DNA from: a virus
Virus record (IMG/VR): IMGVR_UViG_3300017763_000014
Location: 1 to 60,619 of that record
Length of the DNA stretch: 60,619 nt
Strand: one strand, 5' to 3'
The notes below the pieces were generated by a model, which saw only the letters and a list, made by a program, of their open reading frames with translations, made no database searches and was not told the DNA's origin. The position numbers and the translations under genes were made by a program. Positions 42,351-50,185 of this stretch are shown here, in pieces (position 1 is the first letter of the stretch; the number at the start of each line of letters is the position of its first letter).

Positions 42351-42837
42351 TTATGATTGGATTAAAGTAGATAAAGCTATTCAACATATAGCAATGCAAA
42401 TGTATCAAAGTGAATGGAGACCGGATTATATTGTTGGTATAACTAGAGGTGGATTAATACCAGCAGTTATGTTATCTCATATGACTAATATTCCAATGCA
42501 TACACTTTCAATACAACTTGGTACAGAAGGACTTGAAGAAAATACAGAAAGTAATTGTTGGATGGCAGAAGATGCCTTTGGTTACAAAGATAAACAAAAA
42601 AATATATTAGTTATTGATGATATTAATCGTGGCGGTGATGCTCTTGCATGGCTTATGAATGATTGGAAAGAAGGTTGCTTACCCAATGATACATTAACTT
42701 GGGAAAGTGTTTGGCACAATAATGTTAAGTTTGCTTCACTTATTATGGATCCAAATTCTATTGTTGATACTGATTACTACTATGAAGAATTATATTCAGA
42801 AGACGAAAATTGGGTAACATTTCCGTGGGAAAAATAG
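42334..42837 (+). CDS. Phosphoribosyltransferase
   Basis: A 167-residue type I phosphoribosyltransferase: VGITRGGLIPAVMLSHM and the PRPP-binding ILVIDDINRGGDALAWL (about 91-107). Such enzymes couple PRPP to a purine or related base; substrate specificity is not readable. PRPP synthetase is encoded 9 kb downstream, so the two could act together. A GGAGG site precedes it. The start may be at 42334 or 42337. Confidence 0.75.
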   Translation: MMKTIDYDWIKVDKAIQHIAMQMYQSEWRPDYIVGITRGGLIPAVMLSHMTNIPMHTLSIQLGTEGLEENTESNCWMAEDAFGYKDKQKNILVIDDINRGGDALAWLMNDWKEGCLPNDTLTWESVWHNNVKFASLIMDPNSIVDTDYYYEELYSEDENWVTFPWEK

Positions 42838-43604
42838 ACGTATTACCACAAAAAACTTACTTGCTAGAATACTTTGCTGGAACATATGGAGACTATATAT
42901 CAGGTCTTATATCATATTCAGTAAAAGGGTTTTATGATGATTATGAGTTAAAAGACCAATGGAGATATTGGTCTGTTGATTATGCTTTAGTAAAAAGAAA
43001 TAGATATTCGCTAAGTTTAAGAGGTGGTGGATATGAGTTTGTAGAAAAGTATAATGAGTTTATGCTTTCACGTATGATAGAAGATTTTCGCCCTCACTTT
43101 GACGAAATGAAACCAACTAAAGTCTTATTCAATACACACCCAAGACTTGTACAGAACAGACAACCAAATAGCAAAGAACATTATAGAACACTTGTAAATG
43201 ATTTTACTAAAACAAACACACTGTTTTTGGCAGTGCCTTTAGAGTTTGAATCTATATTCAAAGTTGCATGTAATGAGTATTATACAAGTAAGATGCATAC
43301 AGAAAATAATATGGAAAATTTTTTAGAATTATTTAAACTACATGCAGACAAACAAGCACTTGCTCTAAAAATAATACCCGATGAAAAACGTTTCATGCTA
43401 CATGATGTAGATGATATTTCACCAAAAGATATAGTACAGTTTGGCGATGTTGATAGAGAACGTTTTCTTTATTACCAAGATATGTATAACATGGAAAAGA
43501 TGGAGTTACTAAATTGGCATACTCAACGTCTTTTAAAAAAGACAGAATATAGTAATCCAGAAATAATTAAAGAAATGAAAGACTATGTTAAATCGTTAAT
43601 GTAG
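42810..43604 (+). CDS. Unknown protein beside the acyl-carrier cluster
   Basis: A 264-residue protein whose likely start is TTG 42810, inside the phosphoribosyltransferase gene; GTG 42825 is an alternative. The opening YLLEYFAGTYGDYISGLISY has a glycine-containing loop that could be a nucleotide- or PAPS-type phosphate loop, as in sulfotransferase-like proteins, but later motifs are not convincing. The rest is helical and charged (KVLFNTHPRLVQN, TLFLAVPLEFESIF). It converges with the hydrolase-like gene, overlapping its end by 22 bases. Confidence 0.5.
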   Translation: MGNISVGKIDVLPQKTYLLEYFAGTYGDYISGLISYSVKGFYDDYELKDQWRYWSVDYALVKRNRYSLSLRGGGYEFVEKYNEFMLSRMIEDFRPHFDEMKPTKVLFNTHPRLVQNRQPNSKEHYRTLVNDFTKTNTLFLAVPLEFESIFKVACNEYYTSKMHTENNMENFLELFKLHADKQALALKIIPDEKRFMLHDVDDISPKDIVQFGDVDRERFLYYQDMYNMEKMELLNWHTQRLLKKTEYSNPEIIKEMKDYVKSLM

Positions 43605-44605
43605 TTAGAAAGTAATTTTCTATCTACGTAAGGTCTTATATTGTGTGTTTGAAAATCTGAAATCTTATAGTCTATTTCTTGTACATTTAAATTATCAAAC
43701 TTAAACTGCTTAACATAATCAGCAAATCCAACATACTCAGTATCATACTTACCATATAGATAGTCTACTTTGATATTAGGATATGCATCTAAGTATCTGT
43801 ATGGGTCTAATATCTTATTATCAATATTTAACTTTTTAAATCCCCAACATTTTACCATATGCATAATTGCAACATTAATCATATCTAGCTTTTGTTCTTC
43901 AAGGTGTGATGGTCTATTAAACCATTTGAAATAAGATTTAATCCAAGGAGAATGTTCCCAAGAATATGTTGCTTGACCGGCTGTAGTTAATACGTTTGTT
44001 ACTATATCACTTAGATGATATGCGACACTTAATGCACTACCGGCATGTTTAGAGTCTGCGTATATTATTACGTGCTTGTATTTTTTCTTAACATATTCTC
44101 TTATCTGATTACACATCTTTTCTTGTGTATCGTTCTTTTTACTTACACCTAATACCATTGCACTAGGATATAAAGACTCAGGATATCGTAATGGGTCTTC
44201 ATTTACAATCAACAAGTCAGTATCTAAGTTTACAATTTTCTCACTTACGTTTGTTAGTGGACTTGTCAATCTACCTTCATGTCCTGCATAACTTGTAAAG
44301 TGAATTATTAGTTTATCAAAATCTTTGTCAGTTTTCTTCCAACACATAGTATAATCTTCACTGACATTTTCAAACTTATCAGTATCATATTGATATACCA
44401 TGTCGGAATGAATATCCCAACTACCTGTTCTTGCTTTTTGGGTGTAAGTATCTACTACATCTTTTTTATAAATCTTAGTGTAGATATCGCTACTTTTTAT
44501 ATTACGTAACTCTATATATTTTTCATATACTAGTTTTTCGTGTAAAAAGTATAAATCAAGTTCATCGTTTAGGTCTATATCTAAATCGAGTAGTTTAATT
44601 TTCAT
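43583..44605 (-). CDS. Alpha/beta-hydrolase-like protein after the acyl carrier gene
   Basis: A 340-residue protein. The centre has HVIIYADSKHAGSALSVAYH (a strand, then a Ser-containing turn, then a helix), the layout of an alpha/beta-hydrolase nucleophile elbow although not GxSxG. Later YLYGKYDTEYVGF and SDFQTHNIRPYV supply a candidate Asp and His. An upstream LIIHFTSYAGHEG resembles the oxyanion-strand region. Its ATG overlaps the acyl carrier protein stop (TAATG). A thioesterase or acyltransferase acting on the carrier's acyl group is a reasonable inference, unverified. Confidence 0.55.
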   Translation of the reverse strand: MKIKLLDLDIDLNDELDLYFLHEKLVYEKYIELRNIKSSDIYTKIYKKDVVDTYTQKARTGSWDIHSDMVYQYDTDKFENVSEDYTMCWKKTDKDFDKLIIHFTSYAGHEGRLTSPLTNVSEKIVNLDTDLLIVNEDPLRYPESLYPSAMVLGVSKKNDTQEKMCNQIREYVKKKYKHVIIYADSKHAGSALSVAYHLSDIVTNVLTTAGQATYSWEHSPWIKSYFKWFNRPSHLEEQKLDMINVAIMHMVKCWGFKKLNIDNKILDPYRYLDAYPNIKVDYLYGKYDTEYVGFADYVKQFKFDNLNVQEIDYKISDFQTHNIRPYVDRKLLSNYINDLT

Positions 44606-44841
44606 TAATCATACTCCGCTAGATACTCCACTAAATCTTTAACGTTTTTAATTTCGTCTAGTCTTTGGTTGTCTAATTCGATATCTAACTCGTCTTCTAG
44701 TGTAACTAGAATTTCAATACTATCTAACGAATCAACGCCAATGTCTTTAAATGGTTGACCTGATTCGATAAACTCATCAGTTAGTTCAACCTCTGCCCTG
44801 TCAAGTGTAATTTCTTTTAGTGCCTTTAGTGTTCTGCTCAT
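44605..44841 (-). CDS. Acyl carrier protein
   Basis: A 78-residue protein from ATG 44841, one base after the radical SAM stop; the longer in-frame reading would lie within that gene. It has the phosphopantetheine site GVDSLDSIE with Ser38 (FKDIGVDSLDSIEILVTLED) and the usual four-helix acidic pattern ending VKDLVEYLAEYD. Carrier proteins hold acyl or aminoacyl groups as thioesters after a host or phage transferase adds the arm. No phosphopantetheinyl transferase is seen here. Phage-encoded acyl carrier proteins are rare. It lies between a radical SAM enzyme and a hydrolase-like protein in one late operon. Confidence 0.88.
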   Translation of the reverse strand: MSRTLKALKEITLDRAEVELTDEFIESGQPFKDIGVDSLDSIEILVTLEDELDIELDNQRLDEIKNVKDLVEYLAEYD

Positions 44842-44842
44842 T

Positions 44843-45781
44843 TTAATAGCCGCCTTCATTCTCTTTTGTGTGTTCGTAAAATGGTGCAAGTTTGAAGTCT
44901 TGTGTAATACGTCCTCTTCTTTTGCTACCTGGGTCTGGAATACCACCTTCATTGTCAGTATCCCAATTAGTAATTTTTACCCATCTTCCTCTATTTAGAA
45001 GTTTATTTCCTTCCTTCAGTGGGAATAAAATAGTGTTCTTTTCGCTAAACTTATTGTAGTAAGGTACACCGTGAAAGCTCCAAATATAGTCCTCAGAGAC
45101 ATTAAATTGGTCTGCACATAGTTTTACTAGCCCTTCTAATTTAATGTTACCGTCTTTGTCTTTCTGATATCTACCTAATTGTCCAACGTTTTTAATTCTC
45201 ATCATTACGTTGTTTATCTTTTCTTTCTCTATAAGTTCTTTTAATCTTGCTGGTGCTTCATAATTAATCTCTGGAATAATAATAGTACCAGTATTCAAAT
45301 TCATTTTTCTATCTACGATATTACGAAGTGCTTTTAGTTTTTTAGTTGCACAACGTAGTTCATCGATTTGTTCATACCAATCATCGTTATCTACTCCATT
45401 CAAACTTAAAGTTACACTACGTAATCCTGCTTCAATTAAAGTATTTAAATATTTTGGACGTGATAATCTTAATCCATTTGTTACTAAAGTACAACTATGC
45501 TTTCTACCATTGGTACGTCCATGCTCATATACTGCACGAATAAAATTTGCACAGTTAGGAGACATTGTAGGTTCTGCACCGATAATACGTACAAATGCTC
45601 GACCACCAAGCCTATCCATGAAATCCTTAAATCTATCTAAGTCCATATCAGGTGGTTCTCTGCTAGGTATATAACAGTTCTTACAAGTCATGTTGCATTT
45701 ATGCGTGATATCTGCACATATATCTACAAACGTATTTTCTTCTGGTTCTGTAATCTCATAATTAAAGAGTTTATGAAGCAT
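44843..45781 (-). CDS. Radical SAM enzyme (acyl-carrier operon)
   Basis: A 312-residue radical SAM protein from ATG 45781. A longer start at 45817 is rejected because it would sit one base from the late promoter box. The cluster motif CX3CX2C is Cys29, 33 and 36 (HKCNMTCKNCY); IIGAEPTMSP takes the place of the GGEP motif and VTNGLRLSRP follows. No C-terminal SPASM cysteine cluster is visible. It is the first gene of a minus-strand late operon with the carrier protein and hydrolase-like protein. The chemistry (methylation, C-C or C-S bond formation) is unknown; a carrier-bound substrate is possible. Confidence 0.85.
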   Translation of the reverse strand: MLHKLFNYEITEPEENTFVDICADITHKCNMTCKNCYIPSREPPDMDLDRFKDFMDRLGGRAFVRIIGAEPTMSPNCANFIRAVYEHGRTNGRKHSCTLVTNGLRLSRPKYLNTLIEAGLRSVTLSLNGVDNDDWYEQIDELRCATKKLKALRNIVDRKMNLNTGTIIIPEINYEAPARLKELIEKEKINNVMMRIKNVGQLGRYQKDKDGNIKLEGLVKLCADQFNVSEDYIWSFHGVPYYNKFSEKNTILFPLKEGNKLLNRGRWVKITNWDTDNEGGIPDPGSKRRGRITQDFKLAPFYEHTKENEGGY

Positions 45782-45818
45782 ATAGTTTTGTACCTTAATA
45801 AATATGTTTATGTACATC

Positions 45819-45826
45819 TATTTATC
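45819..45826 (-). promoter_or_regulatory. Late promoter (GATAAATA) for radical SAM-ACP operon
   Basis: TATTTATC on the plus strand; GATAAATA reading toward 45781, 37 bases before the preferred start. It makes the operon late. Confidence 0.82.
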
Positions 45827-45844
45827 GTCCCGGGAAATGCGCCA

Positions 45845-46453
45845 ATGTTAAAGCATTTATACAAATTCGATTATCGAATTGACAAGGACCAACTCAGAAA
45901 AGAACACAAGTTGATGCAAGAAAGTAATGATACTTCTTTGCATAATGTTAATACCGATTTATTAGAAAAAGTTAATGCAGGCAGAGAAACTGGTGAAGAT
46001 ATTTTCCCTACATATCATGATTTAAAAGATAAAGAGCAATGGGATAATATGGATACTTTGAAAATAAGAGCATTCAATGAATATCAATATCAAGATGATT
46101 GTCCAGAAATGAAAAGATTAACTAATGATTTTGCTAAGATATTAGATAGTAAAGACATAACACCGTTCTTTGTATTACAAGAGCAAAACTCAGACTTTCC
46201 AATGCATATTGATATGGGGTTTCAATGTGCAATAAACTTAATTATAGATGGTGGAGATACACCAATTATGTTCAGAGAAGACGATGGATCTATACATAAA
46301 TACAACTACGATAACGCATTACTTAACATCTGTAACGTCTTTCACGGTGTACCTAAACAACAAGATATGAAAAGAATGTTACTTAAATTTAGAATAAAAG
46401 ATGTATCGTATAATAATGCATGTAAGCGAATGATGGAGTACTTTAGTGAATAA
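45845..46453 (+). CDS. 2OG-Fe(II) oxygenase-like protein, paralogue 1
   Basis: A 202-residue protein from ATG 45845; the frame is open further upstream but only as antisense to the radical SAM gene. His121 and Asp123 (PMHIDMGFQCAINLII), His167 (NVFHGVP) and Arg177 (MKRMLLKFRI) fit the facial triad and cosubstrate Arg of aspartyl/asparaginyl beta-hydroxylase-like oxygenases. The N-terminal ~100 residues are charged and helical. It diverges from the radical SAM operon and overlaps its paralogue by 8 bases. Confidence 0.62.
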   Translation: MLKHLYKFDYRIDKDQLRKEHKLMQESNDTSLHNVNTDLLEKVNAGRETGEDIFPTYHDLKDKEQWDNMDTLKIRAFNEYQYQDDCPEMKRLTNDFAKILDSKDITPFFVLQEQNSDFPMHIDMGFQCAINLIIDGGDTPIMFREDDGSIHKYNYDNALLNICNVFHGVPKQQDMKRMLLKFRIKDVSYNNACKRMMEYFSE

Positions 46454-47009
46454 TTCTATACATAATATAGATTTTGATATTGACAAAGATAAGCTAATAG
46501 AAGAAAGCAATCATTGTCAGTTTGTACCAATCAATCGTGTTACATTAAAACGTGTTCAGTTAGGTAGCTATGATGCAAAAGGTAGAAAGTTTTCTGATTA
46601 TCTTAACAAGGAAGATAAAGATTGGTGGATGCGACAAGATACTTGGCAATCAAGTATGAATGCTGATGCTGATATGTTAACTAAGATGCCAGAGACTACT
46701 AGAATACTTTCTATATTTAAAGAGAGATTAGACACTAATGATATTGAGGCTAACTTTTTTACGCAAAAAGTAGGCACTAATGTTAAGATGCATGTTGATG
46801 TTGGTACATCTTGTGCTATAAACTTTATACTCAGAGGAGAAGAAACTCCGATAGTATTTGAAGAAGATGGTACATTTTATTATAAAGATGCATTAATAAA
46901 TGTTAGTAAGAAACATATGGTACCAGAACAAACATCTACAGATAGAATGCTTTTTAAATTAAGAATTTTAAATATGCCATTTGAAGAAGTAAGAGAAAAA
47001 CTGATATGA
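46446..47009 (+). CDS. 2OG-Fe(II) oxygenase-like protein, paralogue 2
   Basis: A 187-residue protein starting at GTG 46446, inside the end of paralogue 1. The same pattern is present: His116 and Asp118 (KMHVDVGTSCAINFILRG), His157 (SKKHMVP) and Arg167 (DRMLFKLRI). Residue identity with the first copy is clear around these sites (CAIN, TPI, DAL-IN), so they are tandem duplicates. The two may differ in substrate or work as a heterodimer. It overlaps the desaturase start by 4 bases. Confidence 0.62.
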   Translation: MNNSIHNIDFDIDKDKLIEESNHCQFVPINRVTLKRVQLGSYDAKGRKFSDYLNKEDKDWWMRQDTWQSSMNADADMLTKMPETTRILSIFKERLDTNDIEANFFTQKVGTNVKMHVDVGTSCAINFILRGEETPIVFEEDGTFYYKDALINVSKKHMVPEQTSTDRMLFKLRILNMPFEEVREKLI

Positions 47010-47638
47010 ACAAAAGCCAAATATTTATATTATTACATCATGTATCGTTAGCAGTAGGCATTGCGATGTATGGGTTTCAATGGCCATGGGCTATCGTAGT
47101 ATTTTTGTTTGGAATGTTTTGGGCTTGGGTAGTAGGACATAATATTATTCATTATTATTTTGCTCATGGCAAATACGAGGACAATCTTAAAAGTTATTTT
47201 TATACTTTACTGTCATTAACGTCTGGATTAGGATCACCAATATCATTCAGTGCTTCACACAGACAACATCATAGATTTACAGACACAGAAAAAGATCCAC
47301 ACTCACCACATCATATAGGATGGAAACGTGTATACTTTTTAGATTGGGAACCACAAAATATCAATCCTAGACTTCTTGCTGATTTTGCCAGAAGTAAATT
47401 TCAAAAATGGGTTCACAAACATTGGTATTATTTGCATATTGCAATCGTATTAGTGATTGCTCTTATAGATTTAAGATTGCTATTCTTTGCGTTATCTCCA
47501 GGAGTTCTGTATAGTTTTCACAGTGCCAGTTTGACAAATACATTGTCTCATATTGGCGGAGTGCATAGAAATGTACAGTTGCTAAAACCCCTTGCATGGT
47601 GGGGGTGGAACCATGCTGACCATCACGATTATAAGTAA
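47006..47638 (+). CDS. Fatty-acid desaturase (membrane di-iron)
   Basis: A 210-residue desaturase with the three histidine boxes: HYYFAH (49-54), HRQHHRFTDTEKDPH (HxxHH at 85-89, in the delta-9 context) and HADHH (203-207) at the very C-terminus. Hydrophobic segments at about 12-45 and 145-175 match the membrane helices of the family. It is shorter than usual delta-9 desaturases (about 300) but retains all boxes. Such enzymes introduce a double bond into acyl-CoA, acyl-lipid or acyl-carrier substrates. It follows the oxygenase pair and faces the acyl-carrier operon across the divergent promoter. Confidence 0.88.
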   Translation: MNKSQIFILLHHVSLAVGIAMYGFQWPWAIVVFLFGMFWAWVVGHNIIHYYFAHGKYEDNLKSYFYTLLSLTSGLGSPISFSASHRQHHRFTDTEKDPHSPHHIGWKRVYFLDWEPQNINPRLLADFARSKFQKWVHKHWYYLHIAIVLVIALIDLRLLFFALSPGVLYSFHSASLTNTLSHIGGVHRNVQLLKPLAWWGWNHADHHDYK

Positions 47639-47661
47639 GTATTTTTTATGAGGGAGAAAAT

Positions 47662-47946
47662 ATGTTATTTGAAACTATCAAAGCCGTTCAGTTAGCTTTG
47701 TGCGTTATTATGGGAATAGATGATTGTCCAAACACTAAAATTGTGGAAATGGAAAATGAATGGACACCTGCGTACTATTACTATACTAGTGGAGAAGGTC
47801 ATATTCATTATGATGATAATCAAATAATTCACGTAGGTATTATTATACACGAATTAGCACATCATTTAGAAAAGACACAAGACAAAGATTTCAAAACAGT
47901 CTGTATTAAATATGGTGGTACCAACTGTCATATACATGACAAATAA
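47662..47946 (+). CDS. Small HExxH zinc-metallopeptidase-like protein
   Basis: A 94-residue protein with an N-terminal hydrophobic segment (AVQLALCVIMGI) and a HELAHH motif (63-68, IIIHELAHHLEKT), the zinc and catalytic residues of metallopeptidases. Very small, so it may be a minimal peptidase or a membrane-anchored domain. It could be secreted or anchored; the hydrophobic start may act as a signal. It lies 23 bases after the desaturase and ends the cluster before an early promoter. Confidence 0.5.
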   Translation: MLFETIKAVQLALCVIMGIDDCPNTKIVEMENEWTPAYYYYTSGEGHIHYDDNQIIHVGIIIHELAHHLEKTQDKDFKTVCIKYGGTNCHIHDK

Positions 47947-47953
47947 TTAGCTA

Positions 47954-47982
47954 TTGACTATTAGTCTAAAATAATATATAAT
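47954..47982 (+). promoter_or_regulatory. Sigma70-like early promoter
   Basis: TTGACT (47954-47959), 17-base spacer, TATAAT (47977-47982); a TTGGAG site precedes the 48008 ATG. Confidence 0.88.
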
Positions 47983-48007
47983 TACACAACATATTGGAGA
48001 AAAGCCT

Positions 48008-48340
48008 ATGGCTAAAAATGGTGAACTAATTAATACGCCTGAACTAATGCGACATGCCAATGTCAAAAGTCGCTTAGATAGGCTTAGAGCATTGCAAGGC
48101 AAAACAAAAGATTTAAGACAATTTCATAGTGACTTTGAAAACTATGAGTTTTTAAAATGGACTTGCTTATCCCATGATGATATTAATTACGAAAAGTTAT
48201 TGGTATCAGGTGCTGGATATGTAGTTCAATTAGTAGATTGGTGTAATAGTCATTGTGAAGATTATTATGTTGCTTATCAAGGGAAACTGTATTTTAAAAG
48301 TGAAACTGATGCCGCATACTTTACAATGGTCTGGAAATAG
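48008..48340 (+). CDS. Small early protein, unknown
   Basis: A 110-residue protein (MAKNGELINTPELMRHANVK, RLDRLRALQGKTKDLRQFH, then a beta-like GYVVQLVDWCNSHCEDYYV end). No domain recognised. It has a good early promoter and ribosome site, and the next gene's promoter is embedded in its end. Confidence 0.55.
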   Translation: MAKNGELINTPELMRHANVKSRLDRLRALQGKTKDLRQFHSDFENYEFLKWTCLSHDDINYEKLLVSGAGYVVQLVDWCNSHCEDYYVAYQGKLYFKSETDAAYFTMVWK

Positions 48341-48348
48341 TGTATACT
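48320..48348 (+). promoter_or_regulatory. Early promoter for leaderless DnaE-like gene
   Basis: TTTACA (48320-48325), 17-base spacer, TATACT (48343-48348); the next ATG (48355) is six bases after the -10, i.e. at the expected first transcribed base. Confidence 0.75.
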
Positions 48349-48354
48349 AAAATT

Positions 48355-48945
48355 ATGAATAAAGTAGAAACAGATATTGATATTGATGTAATTGACCGTG
48401 ACACAGTCCTTACACATTTTCGACACATAACAGCCAGTATCAAAAAAGGCGATAACTGGACAAAGCATAATAGTGGTGTATATCTACAGCCTATTCCATA
48501 TGATCCAATATCTGGTTTATCTGCTATCGAATATAAAGAAGCAGAAGAACGTGGATACTTTAAACTAGATTTTCTTAATAACAGTTTATATGAAGGTGTC
48601 CGTGATGAAAAACACCTTGATGCATTGATTGATAAAGAACCTTTATGGGATTTATTACAACACGAAGATATTGTAAAAAATCTTGCACACGTACATAATC
48701 ATATAGATGTTTTGAAAGTAATGAAACCTCAAAGTGTAATGGAACTGGCAGAAGTTCTAGCGGTCATTAGACCTGCAAAAAGGCACTTGCTTAATGAAAG
48801 TAAGTCTAAGATTTCTGAATTAGTTTGGCAAAAGCCAGAAGATGGTACTTACTATTTTAAAAAAGCACATGCTATTGCATATGCAGTAAGTATTGTGGTT
48901 CAGCTTAATCTATTTTGCGAACAAGTTGAACAGAACGCCTCTTAA
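48355..48945 (+). CDS. Protein resembling a fragment of DNA polymerase III alpha
   Basis: A 197-residue protein from ATG 48355; a GTG at 48340 in the same frame lies upstream of the predicted transcript start. The segment VMKPQSVMELAEVLAVIRPA followed by YYFKKAHAIAYAVSIVVQLN echoes two fingers-region motifs of bacterial DnaE (the region around KP..+EDL..ALYRPG and NKSHA.AYA). The catalytic aspartates of DnaE are absent, so it is not a polymerase. It may mimic or interact with the host replisome, or be a derived domain. It overlaps the minus-strand gene 48905-49294 at its end. Confidence 0.55.
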   Translation: MNKVETDIDIDVIDRDTVLTHFRHITASIKKGDNWTKHNSGVYLQPIPYDPISGLSAIEYKEAEERGYFKLDFLNNSLYEGVRDEKHLDALIDKEPLWDLLQHEDIVKNLAHVHNHIDVLKVMKPQSVMELAEVLAVIRPAKRHLLNESKSKISELVWQKPEDGTYYFKKAHAIAYAVSIVVQLNLFCEQVEQNAS

Positions 48946-49294
48946 TACGTTTCTGTATAATATTTGATAGACTAGTCTCTGGTCCCCATGTTACCTCAAC
49001 ATCTTTTGAATTCATATTCAATATCCAATTCTTATACTTGCCAATCTGTGAGCCTAAAAATAAATTAATCGGCATAAGCCTATTAGACTCCCACCACCAT
49101 TGTTCTCCTAATTCTACGAACTTCTTTCTTAATTCAGGTGTTGGTATTGCCTCAAAGTTGTACATCGAAGTGATTACTTGGTCTGAATTTATAATTATAC
49201 CTAGATGCTCAGTAAATTCTTTTTTATTTCCGTATCTAACATATGAGAAGAACGGATAATTCTCTTGCATCCATTGTTGTTTTTCTTTGTCCAT
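48905..49294 (-). CDS. Late minus-strand protein, unknown
   Basis: A 129-residue protein flanked by plus-strand genes and overlapping the DnaE-like gene by 41 bases in convergent orientation. It contains EQWWWESNRLMPINLFLGSQ and a basic end (IIQKRIKRRSVQLVRK). I recall similar uncharacterised proteins in T4-like phages. A CTAAATA late-like box lies five bases ahead of its ATG, so it may be leaderless. Confidence 0.55.
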   Translation of the reverse strand: MDKEKQQWMQENYPFFSYVRYGNKKEFTEHLGIIINSDQVITSMYNFEAIPTPELRKKFVELGEQWWWESNRLMPINLFLGSQIGKYKNWILNMNSKDVEVTWGPETSLSNIIQKRIKRRSVQLVRKID

Positions 49295-49299
49295 CGTTA

Positions 49300-49306
49300 T
49301 ATTTAG
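49300..49306 (-). promoter_or_regulatory. Late-like promoter (CTAAATA), minus strand
   Basis: TATTTAG on the plus strand; five bases separate it from the start at 49294. Divergent to the late box at 49332. Confidence 0.6.
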
Positions 49307-49331
49307 CTAACCTAGAAAATGGTCTCTGGGA

Positions 49332-49339
49332 GATAAATA
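49332..49339 (+). promoter_or_regulatory. Late promoter (GATAAATA)
   Basis: GATAAATA five bases before the ATG at 49345; forms a divergent late pair with the minus-strand box at 49300-49306. Confidence 0.8.
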
Positions 49340-49344
49340 CATAT

Positions 49345-50142
49345 ATGAATTTAAACATGTATCAATATGAAAAAACTATTGAGATTACTTGTGCAGATGG
49401 TGACAACACAAGTAACATGACAACTTACCTGAGGAATATGCCAATGTATGACGGACAACACAAACTTCATAAGGGTATTGATAATACTCTTAGATTTAAT
49501 TTACGAGATACCGATAGAAAACCTATCGACTTGACTAACAAAACTATTATATGGAAAATGTACGATAGAGAAACGAGAGAGAACGTACTATTCAAATACC
49601 TTACCGTCACCAACGCAACCAAAGGTATGGCACAATTAACTATATTTACAACAGATACGATAATGCTACCTCAGGGCTTTTATCAATTTGCTATGTATAC
49701 TGTAGAAAATGGCGTAGAACAAATCATATACACTGACACATACGATAATGCTAAAGGCGTAATCGAAGTCATAGACGATGTATATCCAGAGTTTGTAGAT
49801 TCACAGGAAAGTTCAACATTTTTTAACGATGGCTCTTACTTTATGTCAACTGCTTTCGATGGATCTTCATCAACATCTAAGTCAAAATCAATTCATACTG
49901 TAGCTTTATACTTTGACAATTTCTCTGGAACTGTTAATTTACAAGGCGATTTAAGTGAACAACCAAGTTCACAACACTCAGATTGGTTCAATATCAATCC
50001 AAAACTATTCTCAAATCCAGATATCACAGTTAATAATGAGACTGGTGTACAAGCATTTGTGCTTGAAGCAAACGTAAATTGGATAAGAGTTAGATACACT
50101 GCGACTAACGGTTCTATTAAAAAAGTTCTACTAAGAAACTAA
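49345..50142 (+). CDS. Late virion-type protein, possible baseplate or fibre component
   Basis: A 265-residue protein from ATG 49345 (or 49357); an upstream ATG at 49243 is rejected because it precedes the late promoter and is antisense to the neighbour. The N-terminal domain (DGQHKLHKGIDNTLRFNLRD, LTNKTIIWKMYD) reads like baseplate-upper-protein domains that begin phage receptor-binding proteins. A Ser-rich linker (about 185-205) leads to a beta-sandwich C-terminus (ALYFDNFSGTVNLQGDLS). It stands alone in a region of replication genes. Structural role inferred. Confidence 0.6.
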   Translation: MNLNMYQYEKTIEITCADGDNTSNMTTYLRNMPMYDGQHKLHKGIDNTLRFNLRDTDRKPIDLTNKTIIWKMYDRETRENVLFKYLTVTNATKGMAQLTIFTTDTIMLPQGFYQFAMYTVENGVEQIIYTDTYDNAKGVIEVIDDVYPEFVDSQESSTFFNDGSYFMSTAFDGSSSTSKSKSIHTVALYFDNFSGTVNLQGDLSEQPSSQHSDWFNINPKLFSNPDITVNNETGVQAFVLEANVNWIRVRYTATNGSIKKVLLRN

Positions 50143-50150
50143 TATAGCAC

Positions 50151-50179
50151 TTGACTTTCTGGTCCTAGTTTGCTATTAT
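50151..50179 (+). promoter_or_regulatory. Extended -10 promoter for primase gene (leaderless)
   Basis: TTGACT (50151-50156), 17-base spacer, TGCTATTAT (box 50174-50179). ATG 50186 lies six bases after the box. Confidence 0.85.
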
Positions 50180-50185
50180 ACTAGT

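Noticed and set aside
45701-45844. Upstream start for the 45845 oxygenase-like gene
   Set aside because: It is antisense to the radical SAM gene and crosses its late promoter; the family-like sequence begins at 45845.
48340-48354. GTG start for the DnaE-like gene
   Set aside because: It precedes the predicted transcript start; ATG 48355 fits the promoter spacing.
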